DNA from: Bariatricus massiliensis
Lineage (GTDB): Bacteria > Bacillota > Clostridia > Lachnospirales > Lachnospiraceae
Length of the DNA: 51,508 nt
Assembly (NCBI RefSeq): GCF_900086725.1
Contig: NZ_LT574838.1
Coordinates: forward strand, 825,140-876,647
Direction: 5' to 3'
The notes below the pieces were generated by a model. That model was not told the DNA's origin. It did no database searches and was given only the letters and a program-made list of their open reading frames with translations. The position numbers and the translations under genes are program-made. This document shows, piece after piece, positions 33,187-42,000 of the stretch. Each line of letters starts with the position of its first letter. The stretch's first letter is position 1.

Positions 33187-34353
33187 TTATTTTATAAATC
33201 TATCGTAGCTGAGCGGTGATAAATCCATAAATGGCTCATCCCCAGCAATCATATCCGCAATTACTTTTCCAGTTATCGGTGAAAGTCCGATACCGTCCCC
33301 TTCATGTCCGGCCGCGATATAGAAGCCCGGAACCGGAGTTCCTGAGACAATCGGCATATGATCCGGTGTGTACGGGCGCAAGCCGCTGTACGCACGGATA
33401 ATTTTAATATTTTCCATCACCGGGAAGAAGCGCATGGCGCGCTCCGCCAATGCCTGCATTACCTCGATATCATTGCTGATATCCTCCCCCGCGAACTTTC
33501 TGGAAGAGCCTATAAGGAAGTTGTTGGCGGCTGTCGGCTCAAATACAAAAGCTACTCCGTTTCGTTCCACACGCTCGGACACCGGGCGTTTGTAAGTGCC
33601 GCTCTGGAATTTAGTCAGCATGTAGCCAAACTCATGCACCTTTCTCCTTGCGACTTGAAAGGTCTGCTCTGCCACAAGAATCTGTCCCTGTCTTGCCTGA
33701 ATGGGAATATCAAGTCCCACCATCTCTCCGATGACAGGTGACCATACGCCCGCACAGTTTACTACATTTTTCGCCGTGATATCTTCATTTTCTGTGTGGA
33801 TAATAAACAAATCGCCCTCTTTATCGATACCTTTTACCGGATTGTGAAGGCTCAGTTCAGCTCCCAGTTTTTCCGCCTTAAGAGCAAATCCGTACGCAAG
33901 CCCTATCGGATAAACACTGCCGTCACTTATCGTCTCAAGACCGGCGGGAATATCTTCTGCAAGGAGTGGCTCATCCTCATGAACTTCTTGTTTGTTGAGA
34001 ATTCTCATCTCAATTCCACATTTTTTCATGTCCTCGCAAAATCCCTTTGCGATTTCAATTTCTTCTTCTGTTTCCAGCAGATAAAGGCTGCCTTTTTGCC
34101 GCCATTCAATTTCATAATCCAATTCTTCACTGAGGGCCGGGAACATATCCTGACTTGCCTTCGCAAACTTTGCGTCGAACCCCGGCATCTTATCGCAGAC
34201 AAGAATATTTCCGTCACTCTTACTGCTGGTACCCTCGGCAATGTCTCCCTTATCAATCAGGATTACATCTGCACCGCGCAGCGTATTGTAATATGTAACA
34301 GAGGAACCTACCGCTCCTGCGCCGATAACAGCTACGTCATATATTTTACTCAT
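33187..34353 (-). CDS. FAD-dependent D-amino acid dehydrogenase subunit (DadA/LhpB-like)
   Basis: A 388-residue DAO-family oxidoreductase. The FAD Rossmann motif is VIGAGAVGSSVTYYNTLRGA at the N-terminus, and the C-terminal RAYSGLRPYTPDHMPIV and AAGHEGDGIGLSPITGKV regions are typical of substrate-binding glycine or D-amino acid oxidases. In heteromeric D-hydroxyproline dehydrogenases this is the catalytic subunit. It overlaps the preceding iron-sulfur gene by eight bases, has GGGGGATG upstream, and should pass electrons to the three neighbouring iron-sulfur and flavin polypeptides instead of oxygen. Predicted substrate cis-4-hydroxy-D-proline. Confidence 0.88.
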   Translation of the reverse strand: MSKIYDVAVIGAGAVGSSVTYYNTLRGADVILIDKGDIAEGTSSKSDGNILVCDKMPGFDAKFAKASQDMFPALSEELDYEIEWRQKGSLYLLETEEEIEIAKGFCEDMKKCGIEMRILNKQEVHEDEPLLAEDIPAGLETISDGSVYPIGLAYGFALKAEKLGAELSLHNPVKGIDKEGDLFIIHTENEDITAKNVVNCAGVWSPVIGEMVGLDIPIQARQGQILVAEQTFQVARRKVHEFGYMLTKFQSGTYKRPVSERVERNGVAFVFEPTAANNFLIGSSRKFAGEDISNDIEVMQALAERAMRFFPVMENIKIIRAYSGLRPYTPDHMPIVSGTPVPGFYIAAGHEGDGIGLSPITGKVIADMIAGDEPFMDLSPLSYDRFIK

Positions 34354-35185
34354 CGCCGCATCCCCCTTCCTTGGCGCCGGCCAATTCTCCGAACGTCACG
34401 GCTCTCACCGGAGGACGGTCTGTGCTCGGCAGTATTTCATTCGGTTTCTTTCCTGTTTCTTCCTGAATGATTCTTGTCACAAGCTTTCCGCAGGTACGTC
34501 CCTGACACAATCCCATACCGGCACGTACACGGCGTTTGATTTCAGTGACAGATTCACCCTTGTATTCCCGAACCGCCTTACGGATTTCACCTGCTGTGAT
34601 TTCTTCGCAGCGGCATACGATCACGTCGTCGTCAATGGGGCCGTCCGGAATCACCGGTTCAAATACTGTCTCTTCCTTCGGCGCATTCAAACGCTTCATC
34701 GTGCGGACATCATCAATATATTCCTTGGGAACAGCCATAGTAACAACCGCAGTGTGGTCGTTGCGTTTCGGGTTCATCACCCGCACGATAGTTCCCTCGC
34801 ACCGGTACTCTCCGCCTCTAGTGAGCGCTTCCACTTTATCTCCCGGTTCCGGCAGCGGCAGATATTCAAAAGGAAAACTAACCGTAGCTTCTGTCTCACT
34901 GTAAGTTTTGTCAATCACAAAAATTGCCAGTCCAGAGCAGGCCGCCACACAAAGTCCGCACCCGGTACATTTCTCTCTGTCCACCTGCGGTGTATTGGTG
35001 ATTGGCTGTCCGACACAGATTGCATGTGACGGACAAGCTCCCTCACATGGATTGCAAGGAATTTCCTGTACACATTCCGCTATAGCTACCGGCCCCTTCG
35101 CGAACCGTTTTTCTGTAGGCCATCCATTGGCTTTTTTAATTTCTTCCATAGACGGAAACCCGTCAATGATTACTCCGTTTCCCAT
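34346..35185 (-). CDS. Ferredoxin-BFD-like iron-sulfur subunit of the dehydrogenase
   Basis: A 279-residue protein. Two [4Fe-4S] sites are visible: Cys44, 47, 51 and 57 (PCNPCEGACPSHAIC) and Cys73, 76, 79 and 83 (KCTGCGLCVAAC). A middle beta-rich region (about 105-180) precedes a BFD-like [2Fe-2S] domain with Cys191, 193, 227 and 232 (IVCRCEEITAGE, GMGLCQGRTC). In the classical LhpE/HcnB-type subunit the BFD domain is fused to a pyridine-nucleotide-like flavoprotein; here it is fused to ferredoxin clusters as its own polypeptide. It probably links electrons between the flavoproteins and a soluble carrier. Start shares TAATG with the flavoprotein stop. Confidence 0.85.
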   Translation of the reverse strand: MGNGVIIDGFPSMEEIKKANGWPTEKRFAKGPVAIAECVQEIPCNPCEGACPSHAICVGQPITNTPQVDREKCTGCGLCVAACSGLAIFVIDKTYSETEATVSFPFEYLPLPEPGDKVEALTRGGEYRCEGTIVRVMNPKRNDHTAVVTMAVPKEYIDDVRTMKRLNAPKEETVFEPVIPDGPIDDDVIVCRCEEITAGEIRKAVREYKGESVTEIKRRVRAGMGLCQGRTCGKLVTRIIQEETGKKPNEILPSTDRPPVRAVTFGELAGAKEGGCGDE

Positions 35186-36270
35186 TAGACTGCCTCTCCT
35201 TTCTCAATGACTCTTTGTTTTGCATTCAGACGCCGTTCCCCAAAAGGACCTTGGCGAAGCGCATTCAGACGGTCTTTGATTTCATTTTTCTTCTGAACTG
35301 TTTCTTCATCCTTCAAATATCCTAACGTATGTGCAATGGATACCCCGGCAAGCCTTCCTTCATCCATTGCCGTGTTGGCCTCTTCCACGCCTGCCGTATC
35401 GCCTGCCACATAAATTCCCGGCACATTTGTCTCCATATCTCCGTCGTGAAGCGGCATCCATCCGCCCAGTTCTGGAATGAAATCATGCTGCACACCTGCC
35501 ATCTGCGCCAGCTCTGAAAGCGGGCGAAGTCCAACTGCGATACAGATGACATCCACTTCTGTCTCCAATTCCGTCCCTTTTACAATCTGTCCGTTTTCAA
35601 ATTTAGCAATGACTGCTTTTTCTACTTTTTCGGTACCCTTTGCCTCTGCAATTGTATGTCCTAAGAAAAACGGCACTCCGGCACGCCTAAGTTTTGCGGC
35701 ATGTACCCCATATGCGCCGATTTTCGGCATTCCTTCTACAATCCCAACCACATTAGCGCCTGCTTGAAGAAGCTGGTAAGCCACAATGACACCAACGTTC
35801 CCGGAACCTACCATCAGCACTCTTTTTCCCGGAAGCACCCGGTTCACGTTAATCATAGTCTGCGCAGCACCGGCGCCCATAACTCCCGGCAGCGTCCAGC
35901 CCGGAAAACGAAGCGGATTCTCTGCACCCCCTGTACAGATTAAAATCTTTTCTGCCTCCACCGTAACAGTAGTTCCATTTCGGAGCACCGCTACCTTTTT
36001 ATCGGCAAAAAGTCCAATCACAGCACTGTCAAGCCATACCTCTACTCCGCATTCTTCCGTTTCCTTTAAAAGCTGGCGCCCGATATCAATTCCTCTGATT
36101 CCTGCATTATGTGCTTTGGAACCGAAAAATTTATGTATCTGTTTAAACAGCTGCCCGCCGGGACGTTTATTTTCATCAATGAGAAGAACCTGTGCCCCGC
36201 ATTTTGCGGCTTCTATCGCCGCAGCAAGACCGGCCGGCCCGCCTCCGATTATTACTACTTCTTTTTTCAT
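35185..36270 (-). CDS. FAD/NAD(P)-binding flavoprotein subunit of the dehydrogenase
   Basis: A 361-residue pyridine-nucleotide-disulfide-oxidoreductase-fold protein: FAD motif VVIIGGGPAGLAAAIEAAK, second nucleotide motif VLMVGSGNVGVIVAYQLLQ, and the C-terminal VPGIYVAGDTAGVEEANTAM. It matches the N-terminal part of LhpE/HcnB-type subunits but stops before their BFD domain. The start at 36270 is the only one giving a clean Rossmann N-terminus; it lies 11 bases after GGAGG, next to the stop of the [2Fe-2S] gene. No redox-active CxxC pair is evident near the FAD site, so it is an electron-transfer flavoprotein subunit, not a disulfide reductase. Confidence 0.86.
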   Translation of the reverse strand: MKKEVVIIGGGPAGLAAAIEAAKCGAQVLLIDENKRPGGQLFKQIHKFFGSKAHNAGIRGIDIGRQLLKETEECGVEVWLDSAVIGLFADKKVAVLRNGTTVTVEAEKILICTGGAENPLRFPGWTLPGVMGAGAAQTMINVNRVLPGKRVLMVGSGNVGVIVAYQLLQAGANVVGIVEGMPKIGAYGVHAAKLRRAGVPFFLGHTIAEAKGTEKVEKAVIAKFENGQIVKGTELETEVDVICIAVGLRPLSELAQMAGVQHDFIPELGGWMPLHDGDMETNVPGIYVAGDTAGVEEANTAMDEGRLAGVSIAHTLGYLKDEETVQKKNEIKDRLNALRQGPFGERRLNAKQRVIEKGEAV

Positions 36271-36275
36271 CTTAG

Positions 36276-36596
36276 TTACACCCTCCTTTTTCCGAAACCT
36301 TCCTGCGTTTCTATCACCATCCCTGCCTCGACCGGAGTGATGCAGGTGCGCACATTGGGCCGTCCATTTACAGTCATTACGCAGTCCGTGCACTGTCCTA
36401 TGCCGCAGAATATCCCTCTCGGCTCATGACTTTTGTGGGTGTGGCGGTGTACCTTGATACCATTCGCCATCAGAACAGCCGCAATCATTTCCCCCTTAAT
36501 TGCTGTGAGTGTTTTACCGTCCACTGTGATTTCGACCAGCTCTTCCGGCTCCTGATCACCTAGAATCGGATGTTTTGTGACTCTCAAATCTTCCAT
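36276..36596 (-). CDS. Small (2Fe-2S)-binding subunit of the dehydrogenase
   Basis: A 106-residue plant-type ferredoxin-like protein. The cluster cysteines Cys64, 69, 72 and 85 (FCGIGQCTDC, then VRTC) match the HcnA/LhpF small subunit of heteromeric amino acid dehydrogenases. Residues 20-45 (EITVDGKTLTAIKGEMIAAV) form the beta-grasp core. Preceded by AGGAG and followed six bases later by the flavoprotein gene. Likely heteromeric with the DAO-type subunit. Confidence 0.88.
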   Translation of the reverse strand: MEDLRVTKHPILGDQEPEELVEITVDGKTLTAIKGEMIAAVLMANGIKVHRHTHKSHEPRGIFCGIGQCTDCVMTVNGRPNVRTCITPVEAGMVIETQEGFGKRRV

Positions 36597-36626
36597 ACCG
36601 TTTCATTCTCCTTTCTTCTTTTCACG

Positions 36627-37634
36627 CTATTTCAACTGGAATCCTGTCTGGAACACGTCGTCCGGCTCCAAAATAAATGTATGAATACCCGTTACCCATG
36701 CACTTCCTGTAACTTCCGGAATTACCGCCGGTATACCTGCAACTTCTGAATCATCAATATACTTGCAGACGAACTGGCTTCCTATGATGCTTTCATGTAC
36801 AAATTGCTCTCCCTTTTTAATCTCGCCCTTGCTGGCCAGTATAGCCAGTTTTGCGGATGTTCCGGTGCCGCACGGAGAACGGTCGATTGCCCCCGGAGGT
36901 ATAACTACTGCGTTGCGGACCGGCTTTTCCGTTCCAATGTGCCCTTCATAGAACTCCACATGTGTCACATGGTTTTCAAAAGCAATTTCCGGATGGCAGA
37001 CCTCAATCTGTTCATTTATCGCTTCCTTTAATATGTTGCCGACTCTTATAATCTCACTTGCCTGTTCCGGCACAATATGAAGTCCGAACTTCTCAGCAGG
37101 AAGGATTGCGTAAATGTTGCCGCCGTAAGCAATATCCAGCTGAACATCCCCGTACTCTTCCGTATGTACCACAGCGTCTTTCTTCATGACAAACGCGGGA
37201 GCATTGACAAAGGTAACATTGACAGCCCGATTATTCTCCACTTTAATCTGAAGCTTTACCAGCCCCGCCGGTGTGTCAAGTGTCACATAAGTGTAAGGCT
37301 CTTTGACATCTACCATGCCTGACTCTACGAGAGCGGTACCCACTCCGATTGTGTCATGTCCACACATCGGCATCCATCCGCCCACTTCAAAATATAAAAC
37401 TCCTACATCAGCTGCTTTATTGCACGGAGGCATGATAATAGTTCCGGACATTACGTCGTTTCCCCTAGGCTCATAAGTGAGAAGCTTCCGCACCCAGTCC
37501 CCTTCTGTAGCCATGTACTCCATCTTCTCCACCATGGTGTCTCCCGGAATCGCCGAAATACCGCCTACGACATTTCTGGTCGGCTCCCCACAGGTGTGGG
37601 TGTCAATCGTGTGAAACGTCTTCTTAATGTTCAT
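36627..37634 (-). CDS. Proline racemase superfamily protein, probable 4-hydroxyproline 2-epimerase
   Basis: A 335-residue cofactor-independent racemase/epimerase. Both catalytic cysteines are present: Cys91 (MPMCGHDTIGVGT) and Cys255 (DRSPCGTGTSAK). The pair indicates a two-base epimerase; the dehydratase subgroup has a threonine in one position. It begins MNIKKTFHTIDTHTCGEPTR. Proline racemase and 4-hydroxyproline epimerase cannot be separated safely from these motifs, but the downstream D-amino acid dehydrogenase, DapA-type and aldehyde dehydrogenase genes favour conversion of trans-4-hydroxy-L-proline to cis-4-hydroxy-D-proline. No D-proline reductase genes are in view. First gene of the operon, with AAAGGAGAAAG upstream. 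Confidence 0.88.
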   Translation of the reverse strand: MNIKKTFHTIDTHTCGEPTRNVVGGISAIPGDTMVEKMEYMATEGDWVRKLLTYEPRGNDVMSGTIIMPPCNKAADVGVLYFEVGGWMPMCGHDTIGVGTALVESGMVDVKEPYTYVTLDTPAGLVKLQIKVENNRAVNVTFVNAPAFVMKKDAVVHTEEYGDVQLDIAYGGNIYAILPAEKFGLHIVPEQASEIIRVGNILKEAINEQIEVCHPEIAFENHVTHVEFYEGHIGTEKPVRNAVVIPPGAIDRSPCGTGTSAKLAILASKGEIKKGEQFVHESIIGSQFVCKYIDDSEVAGIPAVIPEVTGSAWVTGIHTFILEPDDVFQTGFQLK

Positions 37635-37707
37635 AATCTTTCTCCTTTCATATCCCCTGTCGAATCGTTCATCTGCCGTCTTATACCGACATCCGTTCTA
37701 TACCTTG

Positions 37708-37736
37708 ACTATACCACGGTCTAATTTCACTGTCAA
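37708..37736 (-). promoter_or_regulatory. Promoter of the hydroxyproline-type operon
   Basis: On the minus strand TTGACA (complement of 37731-37736) and TATAGT (complement of 37708-37713) are 17 bases apart, a near-consensus SigA promoter about 70 bases before the epimerase gene. TTTCAC lies within its spacer (37725-37730). Confidence 0.85.
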
Positions 37737-37744
37737 CGAAATAT

Positions 37745-37780
37745 TTTCACATTTGTAAAAATATTTTTATGTTTGTGAAA
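37745..37780. promoter_or_regulatory. Candidate operator: nested inverted repeat upstream of the operon promoter
   Basis: TTTCACA (37745-37751) and TGTGAAA (37774-37780) flank a perfect 14-base palindrome TAAAAATATTTTTA (37756-37769). A related TTTCA-N6-TGAAA lies at 37906-37921. These are natural candidates for binding by the divergently encoded XRE-cupin regulator. The bases between 37781 and 37974 are otherwise AT-rich with nothing else recognised. Confidence 0.55.
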
Positions 37781-37974
37781 TTTTTGTCTTTTGATTTTTT
37801 GCGTTATGGTCTACATTGTAATTCAGTATTTATAAGGTTTATATGTATTTTTATAATTTTTAGTACAATTTATACAATATTTCTTCTCCCTCATTTTTTA
37901 CCATTTTTCACAATTATGAAATATTCATTGTCAAACATTAAACAAATAAAAGGGTGGCGTTTCAGACTGTTTTG

Positions 37975-38013
37975 GTAGAATTCGTTGACACACAAGTAGA
38001 ATTTTAGTAAGAT
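37975..38013 (+). promoter_or_regulatory. Promoter of the XRE-cupin gene with direct repeats
   Basis: TTGACA (37985-37990) and TAAGAT (38008-38013) are 17 bases apart on the plus strand. GTAGAATT occurs at 37975-37982 and 37996-38003, 21 bases or two helical turns apart and flanking the -35, suggesting an autoregulatory site. Confidence 0.82.
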
Positions 38014-38039
38014 GAGGACAAAGAAATGGAGGAATATTT

Positions 38040-38636
38040 ATGGCTGCAAGCACCCCGATCGGACTTCAGATAAAAACAATACGCACGAGAAATAATATGA
38101 CATTAAAACAATTGAGTGAGCAGACGGACCTTTCTATCGGTTTTCTCTCCCAATTAGAGCGAGGCATGTCCTCCGTGGCGATTGATTCATTAGAAAAAAT
38201 CGCCGAAGCGCTGGATGTGCCGCTCACCAGCTTTTTCAATGAAGTTCCCAGAAAAAATCAGGACCCGGTCGTACACAACTTCGAACTTCAGGCCACCCCA
38301 GTAAGCGAGCAGATTTTTCAATATATATTATCCAACGACGAGATGGGCTTCGGGCTTCTTCCGCGTATCTTTACGCTGATGCCCTTCGCCAATTTTGACG
38401 CTGATGATCTGGAAATGTACAGCCATGCCGGGGAAGAATTCATCTATGTGCTGGAAGGGATTGTCACTTTGTTCATCGGGACAAGACAGTATACCCTGTA
38501 TCCGGGGGACAGCGTACAGATTCACTCTACCGAGCCTCACAATTGGATGAACAGCACCAATAAAGTGGCGAAGCTCTTATCCATCAACACCCCCAACCCC
38601 TTCCGCCATCCGGAACCCGGACATATTCTTCCGTAA
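38040..38636 (+). CDS. XRE-family regulator with C-terminal cupin domain
   Basis: A 198-residue DNA-binding protein. An XRE helix-turn-helix at about 8-62 (TLKQLSEQTDLSIGFLSQLE) is joined to a cupin domain at about 105-185 (MYSHAGEEFIYVLEGIVTLF, then YTLYPGDSVQIHSTEPHNWM). The metal-type residues His129, Glu132-133 and His167 could bind metal or a small ligand. This MerR-unrelated, PuuR/SutR-type layout usually senses small amino acid or amine metabolites. It is transcribed divergently from the hydroxyproline-type operon and very likely controls it. Start preceded by ATGGAGGAATATTT. Confidence 0.92.
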   Translation: MAASTPIGLQIKTIRTRNNMTLKQLSEQTDLSIGFLSQLERGMSSVAIDSLEKIAEALDVPLTSFFNEVPRKNQDPVVHNFELQATPVSEQIFQYILSNDEMGFGLLPRIFTLMPFANFDADDLEMYSHAGEEFIYVLEGIVTLFIGTRQYTLYPGDSVQIHSTEPHNWMNSTNKVAKLLSINTPNPFRHPEPGHILP

Positions 38637-38704
38637 ACCGCACATTGTGCGTATTCCACGGAGAGGTTTTTATAACATAGGGAACAAAGTTTTTATAGAA
38701 AAAA

Positions 38705-38740
38705 GCGTTGGAGAATCATAAGATTCTTCCAACGCTTTTC
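38705..38740. terminator. Bidirectional terminator between the regulator and the DUF1294 gene
   Basis: GCGTTGGAGAATC pairs with GATTCTTCCAACGC (one bulge, short ATAA loop), followed by TTTT on the plus strand and TTTTTT on the minus strand. It can end both converging genes. Confidence 0.88.
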
Positions 38741-38756
38741 ATTTTTCCAAACCAAT

Positions 38757-39035
38757 CTAAAAATTCCATAAAAGAAAACAGACAAGCCCAGACTGTACCG
38801 TCAAAATAAGAGGAATGCCTATAGAAAACTTCTTTTTCCGCGTTTTATGATGAAAGACTGCCATGCCCAGCAGTGCCCCGGCAGAACCTCCCAATAGAGC
38901 AAGGGCGAGAAGCGTTTTTTCCGGTATACGCCATGCATTCTTTTTCGCTTTCCTTTTATCTATTCCAAATGCACAAAAAGCCGCCACATTTATTATAAGC
39001 AGATAAGCAGCAATCATTTTATATATCATTGGCAT
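38757..39035 (-). CDS. DUF1294 family membrane protein
   Basis: A 92-residue membrane protein. The first helix (KMIAAYLLIINVAAFCAFGI) is followed by the family signature DKRKAKKNAWRIPEKTLL, a glycine-rich helix LALALLGGSAGALLGMAVF, HHKTRKKKFSIGIPLIL and a final helix. It overlaps the end of addA by 17 bases in another frame with GGGCGG as ribosome binding site. Function unknown; the family is widespread in Firmicutes. Confidence 0.9.
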   Translation of the reverse strand: MPMIYKMIAAYLLIINVAAFCAFGIDKRKAKKNAWRIPEKTLLALALLGGSAGALLGMAVFHHKTRKKKFSIGIPLILTVQSGLVCFLLWNF

Positions 39036-42000
39036 CCAGACCGCCCCCGATCTCTTCTCTCAAGAAAAAGGAATAAATAATCTTTTCCTTCACCGGCTTT
39101 TCCGTCATCTGCTGCAGGGCACGTCCGTACAAATGAAGCTGCTCTTGATATTTCTCCACCAGTTCTTGCCCGTCCGACACTCGGTCTGTCTTATAATCGA
39201 GTACGGTGATCCCATCCTCTTCTTCAAAATAGACATCTATAATTCCCTGAATCAGCACCACTTCATCGGCATCTGTTTCCGGATAGACCTCTCTGGCATC
39301 CACCCCAAAAACAAACGGCTGCTCTTTATGCAGTTTACCGCTTCTGGCCGCCCGCTGCATCCGCCTCCCACTCCTGCTATTCAGGAAGCACAGCATATCG
39401 TCACAGCGTATGCAGCTCACTTCCTCTTGGCTCATCCTGCCATCCTGCCGGAATCTCTCCATGGCCTCTTTCAGCTCAAGTTCCCCGTATTCCCTTGTAA
39501 AGTCCAGTAATTCTAAGAACCTATGATATGCGCTCCCTCTGGACGCACCCTTTAGCTCTTCCTCTTGCTGCAGGAAACCGGGTATCAGCGGCACCACATC
39601 CGCCTCTTCCACCAACTCTTCGCCGGTTTCGCTCACATCCTCCGCAAGGGCTGCCCGTTTTTTCAACTCTGACACCGTGAACTTTAATTTCAATTGCGCT
39701 TCCCCTTCATATGGATACTGATAGGAAAACTGTTCCGACAGCCTTTCTGCAAATTCCTTGTCCCGTACTGCAAGGGGGCTGTCTTCCTCCGCGATTGCGG
39801 GCAGCAAGATATCCTTATCCAGAACCTCCGCTTCCTCCTTCGCCCTTTCTTCCTCATCCAGCTCTTCCAAACTGACCATTTTCACGGAAATCGGCACTTC
39901 TTTCGAAATTCCGGCCACTGCCGGCAGCACCCAGTCATAGTAAGAACGGGCGCCCGTAAGACGTGTATAAGGAAGGGCGCTTCTCCCTCCACGTAGTCCC
40001 GCACTGGGCTCCAGCATTTTTTCTACCTTTGACGCGGTTCCAATCATAATCAGCTTTTCTTTTGCCCGGGTCAGGGCGACGTAAAGGACGCGTAGTTCTT
40101 CCGCAAGGTTCTCAAGCCCAGTTTCCGTCTGAATGACCTTCTTCAAAAGCGATGGGCACTTCGTACGCCGTTGGATATCCACCGCATCGATGCCAATCCC
40201 CAGCTCCGGATGCAGCACAACACTGGCCCGTACATCCTGTGTATTGAACTGCTTTCCCATTCCTGCCACAATCACAATGGGAAATTCCAGCCCCTTACTT
40301 TTATGAATACTCATAAGCCGCACCGCATTCGTCTTCTCATCATAGATTCCCGCTTCGCCATAGTCCACATCATATTTCTGCAGCTGGCCGATGTAACGGA
40401 CAAAGTGAAACAATCCTTTGTAGCTGGTAGCCTCAAAAGCCTTGGCCCGGTTCAGCAGCATTTCCAGATTGGCAAGCCTCTGCTCTCCGGCGGGCATAGC
40501 CGCCACATAATTGCGGTATCCGGTCTCTGTTACAATCTGCTCCAAGAGTTCATGGATGGCAGTATAAGGTACTCTTTCCCTGAATTCGTCCATTTGGGCC
40601 AGAATTGCACGCAGCTTTTCCTGCAGCCTGTCAGGAACCCGCTCTAAATCTGCCGCCTTCCGAACCGCCAAATAAAACGGTTCCTGCGGCCATCCATTTC
40701 TTATCTCCGCCAGTTCCTCATTACTCAGTCCTCCAAAAGGTGATTTTAAAACAGCGGTCAGAGGGATGTCCTGCCGGTAATTGTCAAGAATCCGCAGATA
40801 GTCCAGCATCCATCCGATTTCCAGCGTCTCAAAGTAGCCCTCCTTAGAGCCTGCAAACGCGGGAATGCCCTCTTCTGCAAGGACTCTGGCGAACACATCC
40901 GTCCAGCCCTTTAGGCTTCGAGTAAGGATTACGATATCACTGTAACACATCGGTCTGAAGTGTCCTGCCTCTTTATCCCATACCTTCTGCTGCTCCATCA
41001 GCCGGTGAATCCGGGCAGCCGATGCCCGCGCCTCCAGCACTCGAAGCTCCTCTGTAGTCTTTTTTCCCTCCATCTCCTCGCCGTCTGTCTCAATCACAAG
41101 GATTTCTGTTCCATTACCCGGCTGTTCTTCATAGGCCGCCCCCACATAGAGGGCCGCATTGTCATCGTAGGCAATTCCTCCAAATCCCTCCGTCATAATC
41201 CGGCGGAAAATGGCATTAGCGCTATCCAGCACTTCCCTCCTGCTTCGGAAATTCTTATGCAGATCTATCCTGCGGCAATCTCCTTCCTCCGCCGTACTAT
41301 ACGTGTGGTATTTTTCCATAAACAGCTCCGGTCTGGACAGGCGGAAGCGATAGATGCTCTGCTTCACATCCCCCACCATGAATAAGTTGTTTTCCCCCCT
41401 GCCCACACGGGAGACACTGGTGAGTATTGCCTCTTGAATCAGGTTACTGTCCTGATACTCATCGATCATCACTTCTACAAACTGCTCCTGATATTCTTCG
41501 GCCGCCTCAGAGGGCACACGCTTCCCGTCCTCCACCCGCGTCAGAATCCGGAGGGCAAACTGCTCCATATCACGAAAATCTATGAGGCCCCGGGACGCTT
41601 TTTTCTCTGCAAACGCTTTTTGAAATTCCTTGACAAGAGCCGTCAGCATCCCTGCCACCGGTCGGCACATCTGCATATCTGCCCGCATCTCCTTGGGCTC
41701 TTGGAAAAAATAGGTGTCCTTGATACTGCTAATCGTCTTTTTCCACCGCTCCCGCAGTTCTTTCACTGCCTCGGTCTTCTCTTCCTCTATCGTTTTATCT
41801 CTGTTGGCCGCGAGACGGGCGAAGGCTAACTTATTCGCGCCGCCAAATGCCAAGAACAGCTCCTCATAGGCCTCCGCCTGTAGAATCCGCTCCACGATCT
41901 CCTCATCGGACTCCACCGCAGCCGCATACATATAGGGCCCGCCTTCTTCAAGGCACAATTGCTTTGCCTCCTGTATATCGTTAAGAACATCCTCCATGCA

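Noticed and set aside
36627..37634. Calling the first operon gene a Stickland-type proline racemase
   Set aside because: No D-proline reductase genes are present in the window, and the downstream deaminase and aldehyde dehydrogenase fit 4-hydroxyproline better. The possibility is kept open in the feature text.
37769..37978. A 69-residue hydrophobic plus-strand frame before the XRE-cupin gene
   Set aside because: No ribosome binding site precedes it, the sequence is biased AT-rich regulatory DNA, and it overlaps the promoter repeats.
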